Positions 8,517 to 13,256 of a stretch of DNA of 13,938 bases are shown piece after piece (the first letter of the stretch is position 1; every line of letters begins with the position of its first letter). The stretch comes from an uncultured Clostridia bacterium (GTDB lineage Bacteria > Bacillota > Clostridia > Christensenellales > Borkfalkiaceae), in NCBI GenBank assembly GCA_947630775.1, contig CANRIY010000034.1, positions 1 to 13,938 on the forward strand, given 5' to 3'. The notes under the pieces were generated by a model. It saw only the letters and a program-made list of their open reading frames with translations. It ran no database searches and was not told where the DNA came from. The translations under genes and the position numbers were made by a program.

Positions 8517-8543
8517 AAAAAAGCGACGCGACGCGCCGCTTTT
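8517..8543 (-). terminator. Intrinsic terminator/attenuator between scfA and scfB
   Basis: Minus-strand RNA from 8543 forms AAAAGCG (8543-8537) pairing with CGCTTTT (8525-8519). The stem is extended inward by G-U, C-G, G-C and C-G pairs to 11 bp with a 3-base loop, and it ends in an uninterrupted T-run (8522-8517). It begins 17 bp after the scfA stop and ends 13 bp before the scfB ATG. No promoter is visible between it and scfB, so readthrough is presumably how scfB is expressed. Confidence 0.75.
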
Positions 8544-8560
8544 CAGTTTTCGCGTAAGAT

Positions 8561-8716
8561 TTACTTCTGCCCGTCGATCTTCTGTTCCCTCGTGATGCGC
8601 TCGCAGGACTGGTTCCCGACCGTGCAGCTGGTCTTGCAGGCGGACTGGCAGGTGCTTCTGCACTCGCCGCAGCCCGTGATCTTCTTTTCCTGGGGCTTTG
8701 CAATCGTCTTGATCAT
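8561..8716 (-). CDS. scfA: SCIFF six-cysteine ranthipeptide precursor
   Basis: This is a 51-residue peptide, MIKTIAKPQEKK at the N-terminus and REQKIDGQK at the C-terminus. It has exactly six cysteines (C16, C19, C23, C27, C31, C38) in a Gly/Ser/Thr-containing core, matching the SCIFF (six Cys in forty-five residues) family. The family's peptide is modified by the neighbouring maturase, which forms thioether bridges; the mature role is not settled, and signalling functions have been proposed. The start at 8716 is supported by GGGAG six bases upstream and by a strong promoter 27 bp further up. An 11-bp terminator hairpin follows the stop, giving a near-monocistronic unit with leaky scfB expression. 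I see no dedicated exporter gene next to it. Confidence 0.95.
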   Translation of the reverse strand: MIKTIAKPQEKKITGCGECRSTCQSACKTSCTVGNQSCERITREQKIDGQK

Positions 8717-8742
8717 AACAATCTCCCGTAAGGTTTTTTCCT

Positions 8743-8771
8743 ATTATACACCGCCGCGGGAAATTTTGCAA
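8743..8771 (-). promoter_or_regulatory. SigA-type promoter for scfA
   Basis: On the minus strand a -35-like TTGCAA (8771-8766) and a perfect -10 TATAAT (8748-8743) are separated by 17 bp. The -10 lies about 27 bp before the scfA ATG, so the leader is short. The -35 nearly touches the stop codon of the upstream membrane-protein gene. Confidence 0.8.
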
Positions 8772-8779
8772 GTATTTTT

Positions 8780-9157
8780 TTACGCTTTACGCAATTTTGC
8801 GCCGAGAAGTGCACCCGCGCCCCCGAGGATCCCGCAGACGACGAGTTCGAGCAAAAAGAAGGCGTCGAAATGCCATCCGCCGATGAAGGAAAAGAGAATG
8901 AGCGCGAGGACCGCATACAGCACGCCCGCGCCGACCCCTTTGAAAAGCGCGCGTTCCCCCTTGATAAAAATACAGGAAGCAAGAAACGCCGCAACGCACT
9001 TGATGCACCAGTTCACCGCCGTAACGACCGTCTCGGGCGGGAGAAAGATCTTCACAAAGATCGCCGCGACCGAGAGCGCAAACAGCGAAAAGAGCGCGGC
9101 GGCAAACGCCGCAATGAGAAGCTGTAACGCCGTTCCCTTCCAAAATCCTTTTTCCAT
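8780..9157 (-). CDS. Small four-helix membrane protein, TIGR04086-like
   Basis: This is a 125-residue integral membrane protein with four predicted helices (about 10-35, 44-64, 72-93 and 98-119), short loops and a basic C-terminus LRKA. Its size, topology, Gly-rich helix 3 (GVGAGVLYAVLAL) and position between yajC and scfA match the uncharacterised TIGR04086 family of Clostridia. No enzymatic motif is visible and the function is unknown. The start MEKGFWKG at 9157 has GGAGG upstream. Longer in-frame extension would give a Pro/Lys/Arg repeat read out of frame through the yajC 3' end and is rejected. The gene's Shine-Dalgarno lies inside a terminator-like hairpin (9165-9190). Confidence 0.85.
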   Translation of the reverse strand: MEKGFWKGTALQLLIAAFAAALFSLFALSVAAIFVKIFLPPETVVTAVNWCIKCVAAFLASCIFIKGERALFKGVGAGVLYAVLALILFSFIGGWHFDAFFLLELVVCGILGGAGALLGAKLRKA

Positions 9158-9190
9158 AAAAAACCTCCGCACACCGTAAGGTATGCGGAG
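9158..9190 (-). terminator. Terminator-like hairpin that buries a ribosome binding site
   Basis: On the minus strand, CTCCGCATACC (9190-9180) pairs with GGTGTGCGGAG (9175-9165). The stem is 11 bp with one G-U pair and a TTAC loop, followed by G and six T (9163-9158). The ATG of the small membrane protein comes directly after the T-run. The GGAGG ribosome binding site is the end of the 3' arm plus the next G. The structure can therefore end yajC transcription and, in readthrough RNA, mask the next start. Confidence 0.8.
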
Positions 9191-9206
9191 AGAAAACGCA
9201 ATATGC

Positions 9207-9824
9207 TCAGTCTTTCGTTTCTTCCCCTTGGGGCTCTTCGGCCGCTTCGGGCGCGGCTTCCGCGGGCACTTCGGAAGATTCGGGCGCTTCGGAAGGCGCG
9301 GGCGCTTCGGGCGCTTCGGGCGCGGCATTTTTGGCGGCGAGTTTTGCCTCTTTCTCCGCCTTTCTCCTCAGTTCCGCCTCTTCGCGCGCAAGCTGGGTGG
9401 GACCCTTGGCGTCCGTCTCGTAGATGCACTCCTTCATGAGTTTGAAGTAGGATTTCCCCGAGGCTTCGCTGCCCGTCTCGATGACGACGGTATTGTCGTC
9501 GCAGACTTCCACGACGATGCCGCAGAGCCCGCCGCGGGACTTCACCTTGTTCCCGGGCTGGATCGCGTCGATCTGCTCGACATATTCTTTGTCCCTCGCG
9601 CGGTTCTTTCTTCCCGAAAGGAAGAGCCAGCCGATGATGAGCACAAAGAGCGCAACGACCACGATGGTCAGCGGCCAGTTGAAGGTCGAACCGCCGTCGT
9701 CCTTTTTCTGATTGTTGGTTTGGTTTTCCGTAGGCTGTTCCGTTTGTTCGCCCCCGGTGGTTTCCTCCGCGAGGAGCTCCGCGCCGTGGACAAGTTCATA
9801 GGTTTCGGATACTTGTAATCTCAT
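9207..9824 (-). CDS. yajC: Preprotein translocase subunit YajC (extended)
   Basis: This is the single-pass accessory subunit of the SecDF-YajC complex. It has one membrane segment (about 51-70), a basic GRKNRARDKE stop, then the YajC domain with IQPGNKVKSRGGLCGIVVEV (88-107) and VVIETG (113-118). At 205 residues it is about twice the usual length. About 50 polar residues (Thr/Glu/Gln/Asn-rich) precede the helix. After the domain come a charged helix (about 145-167) and an Ala/Pro/Glu/Ser tail (about 168-205) encoded by short near-repeats. The ATG at 9824 has AGGAG six bases upstream and a matching promoter. secDF lie downstream, separated by the scf genes. Confidence 0.92.
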   Translation of the reverse strand: MRLQVSETYELVHGAELLAEETTGGEQTEQPTENQTNNQKKDDGGSTFNWPLTIVVVALFVLIIGWLFLSGRKNRARDKEYVEQIDAIQPGNKVKSRGGLCGIVVEVCDDNTVVIETGSEASGKSYFKLMKECIYETDAKGPTQLAREEAELRRKAEKEAKLAAKNAAPEAPEAPAPSEAPESSEVPAEAAPEAAEEPQGEETKD

Positions 9825-9845
9825 TCGGTTCTCCTTTTCCCCTCT

Positions 9846-9874
9846 ATCATACTATATCGGGGCATTTTTGGCAA
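9846..9874 (-). promoter_or_regulatory. SigA-type promoter for yajC
   Basis: On the minus strand a -35 TTGCCA (9874-9869) and a -10 TATGAT (9851-9846), each one base from consensus, are 17 bp apart. They lie in the 98-bp gap between tgt and yajC, about 22 bp before the yajC ATG. Confidence 0.75.
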
Positions 9875-9922
9875 GCGATTTACAATGCCTTTTTTGCCTT
9901 TCACGCGAATTTCATGCGCGGA

Positions 9923-11050
9923 TCATGTCGATTCTTCTCCCTGTTTCGCATAAAATTCCTTCACGAAATCTTTGACGTAGCCGTGGAGAATACTTTCCCT
10001 GAGCCCCCGCATGAGCGTATGCAGATAGGCGATGTTGTGAAGAGAGAGGAGCATGCCGCTCATCATCTCCCCCACGTTGACGAGGTGGCGAAGGTATGCT
10101 TTGGTGTAATTCTTGCAGGTGTAGCAGTTGCAATCGGGGTCGAGCGGGGTAAAATCTTCCTTATACTTGCCGTTCCGCACGACGATCTTCCCCCGCGATG
10201 TGAGCGCGGTGCCGTTGCGGGCGACCCTTGTCGCGAGGACGCAGTCGAACATATCCACGCCGCGGAGCACCCCCTCGACAAGACAGTCGGGCGAGCCCAC
10301 CCCCATGAGGTAACGGGGAACGTCCGTCGGGAGTTTGGGCTGCAAAAAGTCCAAAAGTTCGTACATGAGGGACTTCGGCTCCCCCACCGACAGCCCGCCG
10401 ATCGCAATGCCGTGCTTCACATAGGGCAGACAGCGGTTCAGGCTTTCTTCCCTCAAATCCTTATAAAAGTTCCCCTGTATGATGGGGAAGAGCGCCTGCT
10501 CGGGCCTGTCGTGGACGGCGTAGCACCGCTCGAGCCAGCGCGAGGTGCGCTCCATCGCCGTTTCCGCCTGCTCGTGCGTGTAGCCGTATTCCGAGCACTG
10601 GTCGAACGCCATCATGATGTCCGAGCCCAAGTTGTGCTGGATCTCCATCGCCTTTTCGGGCGTGAAGGTGTGATAGCTCCCGTCCACATGGGAAGAAAAG
10701 GTCACGCCGCCGTCCGTGATCTTATTGAGTTTGGCGAGCGAAAAGACCTGAAACCCGCCGCTGTCCGTGAGGATGGGCCTATCCCAGTTCATGAACTTAT
10801 GCAAGCCCCCCGCGCGGGCGATGAGCCCGTCCCCGGGACGCATGTAGAGATGATAGGTATTGGAGAGAATGATCTGCGAGCCAATCTCCTTGAGGTCGCG
10901 CGGGAGCATGCCCTTGACGGTCGCCTGCGTCCCGACAGGCATATAGACGGGCGTCTCGATATCCCCGTGCGGCGTATGGAACACGCCCGCCCTCGCCCCC
11001 GTCTCGGGGTCTGTTTTTTGAAGTTCAAAGGAAAAGTAATTGTTATTCAT
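9923..11050 (-). CDS. tgt: tRNA-guanine transglycosylase
   Basis: This enzyme exchanges the wobble guanine of GUN-anticodon tRNAs for preQ1, the insertion step of queuosine synthesis. It has about 375 residues. Visible motifs are ETPVYMPVGTQATVK near the N-terminus, the catalytic-region DSGGFQVFSL, GGLSVGEPKS, YLMGVGSPDCLVEGVLRGVDMFDCVLATRVARNG (second active-site Asp) and the zinc site CNCYTCKNYTKAYLRHL with a later His. The ATG at 11050 (MNNNYFSFELQ) is preferred. An in-frame TTG at 11071 would start inside the arm of the structured repeat. No Shine-Dalgarno is visible before either. queA, the next pathway enzyme, lies upstream across ~500 bp of repeats, an unusual separation for this pair. 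Confidence 0.96.
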   Translation of the reverse strand: MNNNYFSFELQKTDPETGARAGVFHTPHGDIETPVYMPVGTQATVKGMLPRDLKEIGSQIILSNTYHLYMRPGDGLIARAGGLHKFMNWDRPILTDSGGFQVFSLAKLNKITDGGVTFSSHVDGSYHTFTPEKAMEIQHNLGSDIMMAFDQCSEYGYTHEQAETAMERTSRWLERCYAVHDRPEQALFPIIQGNFYKDLREESLNRCLPYVKHGIAIGGLSVGEPKSLMYELLDFLQPKLPTDVPRYLMGVGSPDCLVEGVLRGVDMFDCVLATRVARNGTALTSRGKIVVRNGKYKEDFTPLDPDCNCYTCKNYTKAYLRHLVNVGEMMSGMLLSLHNIAYLHTLMRGLRESILHGYVKDFVKEFYAKQGEEST

Positions 11051-11065
11051 AGCATTGATGGTGTT

Positions 11066-11250
11066 TCGCAAATTTCTTTATGTTTGGAATGCCCTGCGGG
11101 CAGCATATCAAGGTCAAAGAAATTTGCGAGGGGTTAAGATTTTTGCCTTGTAATTGCGATTCGGCCGTCCCTTTTCCGTTTCACACGACATTAAGGCTCC
11201 CGTAGGGTGCCAAATGGGGTGCGCTTAGGCGGGGAAACCCCGCCACGCGC
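11066..11250. repeat. 185-bp structured repeat element, tgt copy
   Basis: Hairpin 1 has a perfect 14-bp outer stem (11066-11079 with 11116-11129, TCGCAAATTTCTTT and its complement) enclosing a 5-bp TGCCC/GGGCA stem (11090-11102). A 56-bp block (11130-11185) follows that matches the queA copy at 50 of 56 positions. Hairpin 2 (11195-11211, one internal mismatch) comes next, then a conserved 14-mer (11212-11225, 13 of 14), then hairpin 3, a perfect 7-bp GGCGGGG/CCCCGCC stem with an AAA loop (11228-11244), and a shared CGCGC end. The element begins 15 bp upstream of the tgt ATG. It could be a mobile or REP-like repeat or a leader RNA. Confidence 0.75.
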
Positions 11251-11267
11251 CGTAAGTTGGAACGTAT

Positions 11268-11316
11268 GCCCACCTCAGTCACCTGCGGTGACAGCTCCTC
11301 CTTAGGAGGAGCCATG
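11268..11316. repeat. Palindromic module B, copy 1
   Basis: This 49-bp module contains two palindromes: TCACCTGCGGTGA and CTCCTCCTTAGGAGGAG. It recurs in inverted orientation at 12935-12983 with 47 of 49 matching bases. A related C-rich palindrome (CCCCCTCC/GGAGGGGG type, about 11319-11340) follows and also has a counterpart next to the second copy. Confidence 0.8.
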
Positions 11317-11379
11317 AAGCCCCCTCCCAAGGAGGGGGTAAGGGGGTGGGCAATGGTTCTGATTGCGCTCACCGCACTC

Positions 11380-11480
11380 TTGGCTCCCCTCTCAGGGGAG
11401 CTGTCGCGCTGCCCTTGCGCGACTGAGGGGTTTCCTGACGCCGATGTTCCGAAAACCCTATCCCCCGCTGCGCGGGTACT
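11380..11480. repeat. Palindromic module C, copy 1
   Basis: The module reads GGCTCCCCTCTCAGGGGAGC, then CTGTCGCGCTGCCCTTGCGC, GACTGAGGGG and, after a short variable stretch, CCTATCCCCCGCTGCGCGGG with TACT. The same order recurs as a direct repeat at 12987-13074. The first palindrome differs there (CTCCCCCTCGAGGGGGAG) while staying self-complementary. No open reading frame or T-run is associated. Confidence 0.75.
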
Positions 11481-11540
11481 TCCCCTAAAAGGGGAAGCAA
11501 GCGAGGGGGATTCGCGGGTACTTCCCCTCTCAGGGGAGCT
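11471..11540. repeat. Palindromic module D, two tandem copies
   Basis: A 31-bp unit at 11471-11501 (CGCGGGTACTTCCCCT, an A-rich centre, AGGGGAAGCAAG) matches 13217-13247 at 30 of 31 positions. A second, variant unit at 11513-11540 keeps CGCGGGTACTTCCCCT and ends AGGGGAGCT. It lies directly beyond the queA stop codon (11562), so it is the sequence into which queA transcription runs. Its stems lack the T-run of a classical terminator. Confidence 0.75.
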
Positions 11541-11561
11541 GCCGACACCGTATTTCGACGG

Positions 11562-12581
11562 CTATAAGACGAGCATAGCGTCGCCGAAGGAGAAGAAACG
11601 GTATCTCTCCTTTACGGCAATCTCATAAACGGACAAAATTTCCTCGCGGGAGCAGAGGCAGCTCACGAGCATCAAAAGGGTGCTCTCTGGAAGGTGGAAA
11701 TTGGTGATGAGCGCATCCACGCACTTCATCCGATAGGGCGGATAGAGAAAGATGGAAGTATCGCCGCTCCCAGCCTGTACGGTGCCGTCGTCGCGGGCGA
11801 CCGTCTCGAGCGTGCGCACCGAGGTCGTTCCCACGCAGATGACCCGTCTCCCCTCCCGCTTTGCCGCGTTGATCGTCTCCGCCGCCTCCTCGCTCACCTC
11901 ATAGTATTCGCTGTGCATGACGTGCTGTTCGACGTCGTCCACTTTGACGGGGCGGAAGGTGCCGAGGCCCACATGGAGAAGCACTTCGGCGATCTCGACC
12001 CCCATGTCCCTGATGTTTTGCAGGAGTTCGGGTGTGAAATGGAGTCCCGCGGTGGGAGCCGCCGCCGAGCCGTTTTCACGGGAATAGACCGTCTGATAGC
12101 GTTCGGGGTCCCTCAATTTTTCATGGATATAGGGCGGAAGGGGCATGGCGCCGACGCGGGAGAGGATCTCCTCAAACGCGCCTTCGTAAAAGAACCGTAC
12201 ATGCCGCTCGCCCGATTCCGTGACGGAGAGCACTTCGAGCGAGAGTTCCTCATTCACCGTCAATTTTGTCCCCGGGCGGCACTTCTTCCCGGGGCGGACG
12301 AGGACTTCCCATGTGTCGAGCTCCAGACGTTTTAACAGCAAGATCTCGACCTTGCCGCCGTTTTCGGTATATGCGAAGAGACGGGCGGGAAGCACGCGGG
12401 TGCGGTTGACGACGAGCACGTCCCCCTTTTTGAGGTAATCGGTGACGTCGCGGAAAATGCGGTGCTCGATTCGTTTTGTGTCCCGATGATAGACGAGAAG
12501 TCTCGCGCTGTCCCGCGGGTTTGCGGGCGTCTGCGCGATGAGCTCTTCGGGCAATTCATAATAAAAATCGGAAGTTTTCAT
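11562..12581 (-). CDS. queA: S-adenosylmethionine:tRNA ribosyltransferase-isomerase
   Basis: This enzyme transfers and isomerises the ribosyl group of S-adenosylmethionine onto preQ1-tRNA, giving epoxyqueuosine; it acts after Tgt. It has 339 residues, the normal family length. It starts MKTSDFYYELPEELIAQ, the typical QueA N-terminus. Further family signatures are VVNRTRVLPARLF, EILLLKRLE, PLPPYIHEKL, NGSAAAPTAGLHFTPELL, HVGLGTFRPV, HVMHSEYYEV and NFHLPESTLLMLVS. The start at 12581 is fixed by this N-terminus. The bases before it (ACAATTCTCCT) contain no Shine-Dalgarno, and the arm of the 185-bp element ends 12 bp upstream. ruvB precedes and tgt follows, the common Firmicutes order, but repeat-filled gaps lie on both sides. 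Confidence 0.97.
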   Translation of the reverse strand: MKTSDFYYELPEELIAQTPANPRDSARLLVYHRDTKRIEHRIFRDVTDYLKKGDVLVVNRTRVLPARLFAYTENGGKVEILLLKRLELDTWEVLVRPGKKCRPGTKLTVNEELSLEVLSVTESGERHVRFFYEGAFEEILSRVGAMPLPPYIHEKLRDPERYQTVYSRENGSAAAPTAGLHFTPELLQNIRDMGVEIAEVLLHVGLGTFRPVKVDDVEQHVMHSEYYEVSEEAAETINAAKREGRRVICVGTTSVRTLETVARDDGTVQAGSGDTSIFLYPPYRMKCVDALITNFHLPESTLLMLVSCLCSREEILSVYEIAVKERYRFFSFGDAMLVL

Positions 12582-12593
12582 AGGAGAATTGTT

Positions 12594-12778
12594 TCGTTGA
12601 ATTTCTTTTTTCGTCTGCGCCTTTTGGGCGCATGCTCAAAAATAAATTCAACGAGGGGTTAAAATTTTTGCCTTGTAATTACAATTCGGCCGTCCCTGTT
12701 TTGTTTCACAAGGGCAGTAAGGCGCAAGTGTGCGCCAAATTGGGTGCGCTGCCGCAAAAGCGTGGTTTTGCTTCGCGC
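12594..12778. repeat. 185-bp structured repeat element, queA copy
   Basis: Hairpin 1 has an 11-bp outer stem (12594-12604 with 12644-12654, TCGTTGAATTT and its complement). It is extended by a T-run facing an A-run and encloses TGCGCC/GGCGCA (12616-12632). The 56-bp conserved block is 12655-12710. Hairpin 2 is a perfect GGCGCA/TGCGCC stem (12721-12736). A conserved 14-mer (12737-12750) is followed by hairpin 3, GCAAAA/TTTTGC (12754-12771), and the CGCGC end. Total length equals that of the tgt copy although every stem has a different sequence. It starts 12 bp upstream of the queA ATG. Confidence 0.75.
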
Positions 12779-12865
12779 AGTGATTTAGAACTCGCCCCAC
12801 CCCCTTAGTCCGTTGCGGCGGCAGGGACCGCCGCAAGGCTCGTCGCGGTTGCCACCGCTCCTGTC

Positions 12866-12912
12866 GCGGCGTCCCTCACAGCCCATCGGGCTGTTGAGGA
12901 GAATGACGCCGC
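12866..12912. repeat. Long imperfect stem-loop
   Basis: GCGGCGTC (12866-12873) pairs with GACGCCGC (12905-12912). Inside lies CCTCA/TGAGG and a 6-bp CAGCCC/GGGCTG stem with an ATC loop. It sits in the gene-free stretch between ruvB and queA and is not followed by a T-run on either strand. The flanking sequence 12779-12865 shows no gene or further structure that I can support. Confidence 0.6.
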
Positions 12913-12934
12913 TCCTCCCCCACGGAGGGGGCTG

Positions 12935-12983
12935 CATGGCGCCTCCTTAGGAGGAGCTGTCACCGCAGGTGACTGAGGTGGGC
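12935..12983. repeat. Palindromic module B, copy 2 (inverted)
   Basis: This is the reverse complement of 11268-11316 with two differences in 49 bases. The copies flank queA in opposite orientation, about 1.6 kb apart, so recombination between them could invert the queA segment. As in copy 1, a C-rich palindrome (CTCCCCC/GGAGGGG, about 12913-12931) is adjacent. Confidence 0.8.
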
Positions 12984-12986
12984 ACC

Positions 12987-13074
12987 TTGGCTCCCCCTCG
13001 AGGGGGAGCTGTCGCGCTGTCCTTGCGCGACTGAGGGGTTCTCGGGAAACCCTATCCCCCGCTGCGCGGGTACT
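12987..13074. repeat. Palindromic module C, copy 2
   Basis: This is a direct repeat of 11380-11480. It has a CTCCCCCTCGAGGGGGAG palindrome, then the near-identical CTGTCGCGCTGTCCTTGCGC string and the shared CCTATCCCCCGCTGCGCGGG end. The first copy has about 15 extra bases in the middle. The end overlaps the first half of a module D unit (13065-13074). Confidence 0.75.
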
Positions 13075-13187
13075 GTCTCACGCGGGTAGAGACCCGCGTT
13101 CGGTCAGCATTTGCCCGAACATATGGGCAAATGCCAAGAAAATTTTGCGTCAAAGATTATCAATCTTTGGCAGAATGCAAAATTTTC
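13075..13187. repeat. Cluster of three stem-loops splitting a module D unit
   Basis: There are three consecutive perfect stems: ACGCGGGT/ACCCGCGT with an AGAG loop (13080-13099), GCATTTGCCC/GGGCAAATGC with an 8-base loop (13107-13134), and GAAAATTTTGC/GCAAAATTTTC (13138-13148 with 13177-13187). The last encloses CAAAGATT/AATCTTTG (13151-13169). The left half of module D ends at 13074 and its right half resumes near 13186, so the cluster looks inserted. The nested last hairpin has the same outer/inner layout as hairpin 1 of the 185-bp elements but a different sequence. Confidence 0.7.
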
Positions 13188-13247
13188 CCTAAGAGGGGAA
13201 GCAAGAGATGGGGTTGCGCGGGTACTTCCCCTTAAAGGGGAAGCAAG
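13186..13247. repeat. Palindromic module D, split end and intact copy
   Basis: The right half of an interrupted unit (TCCCTAAGAGGGGAAGCAAG, 13186-13205) is followed by an intact 31-bp unit (13217-13247) that matches 11471-11501 at 30 of 31 positions. The intact unit ends 9 bp beyond the ruvB stop codon, in its transcription path, without a T-run. Confidence 0.75.
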
Positions 13248-13256
13248 AAGGGCTCT

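Noticed and set aside
9158..9328. 57-residue N-terminal extension of the small membrane protein
   Set aside because: The Pro/Lys/Arg repeat is the yajC tail read in another frame. GGAGG directly before 9157 supports the short start.
9861..9896. Plus-strand terminator-like hairpin (GGCATT/AATGCC then six T) between tgt and yajC
   Set aside because: No plus-strand gene leads into it, the loop is 17 nt, and the region is better explained by the yajC promoter. On the minus strand no T-run follows.
11051..11200. preQ1 riboswitch upstream of tgt
   Set aside because: I found no short C/A-rich pseudoknot pattern typical of preQ1 aptamers, and the conserved block does not resemble one I can recognise.
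11257..11628. Short plus-strand frame through the tgt-queA gap
   Set aside because: It translates the palindromic repeats and overlaps the queA end, with no ribosome binding site or family resemblance.
11130..13250. CRISPR array
   Set aside because: The repeats are palindromic modules of different kinds with irregular spacing and orientation. There is no regular repeat-spacer pattern and no cas gene.
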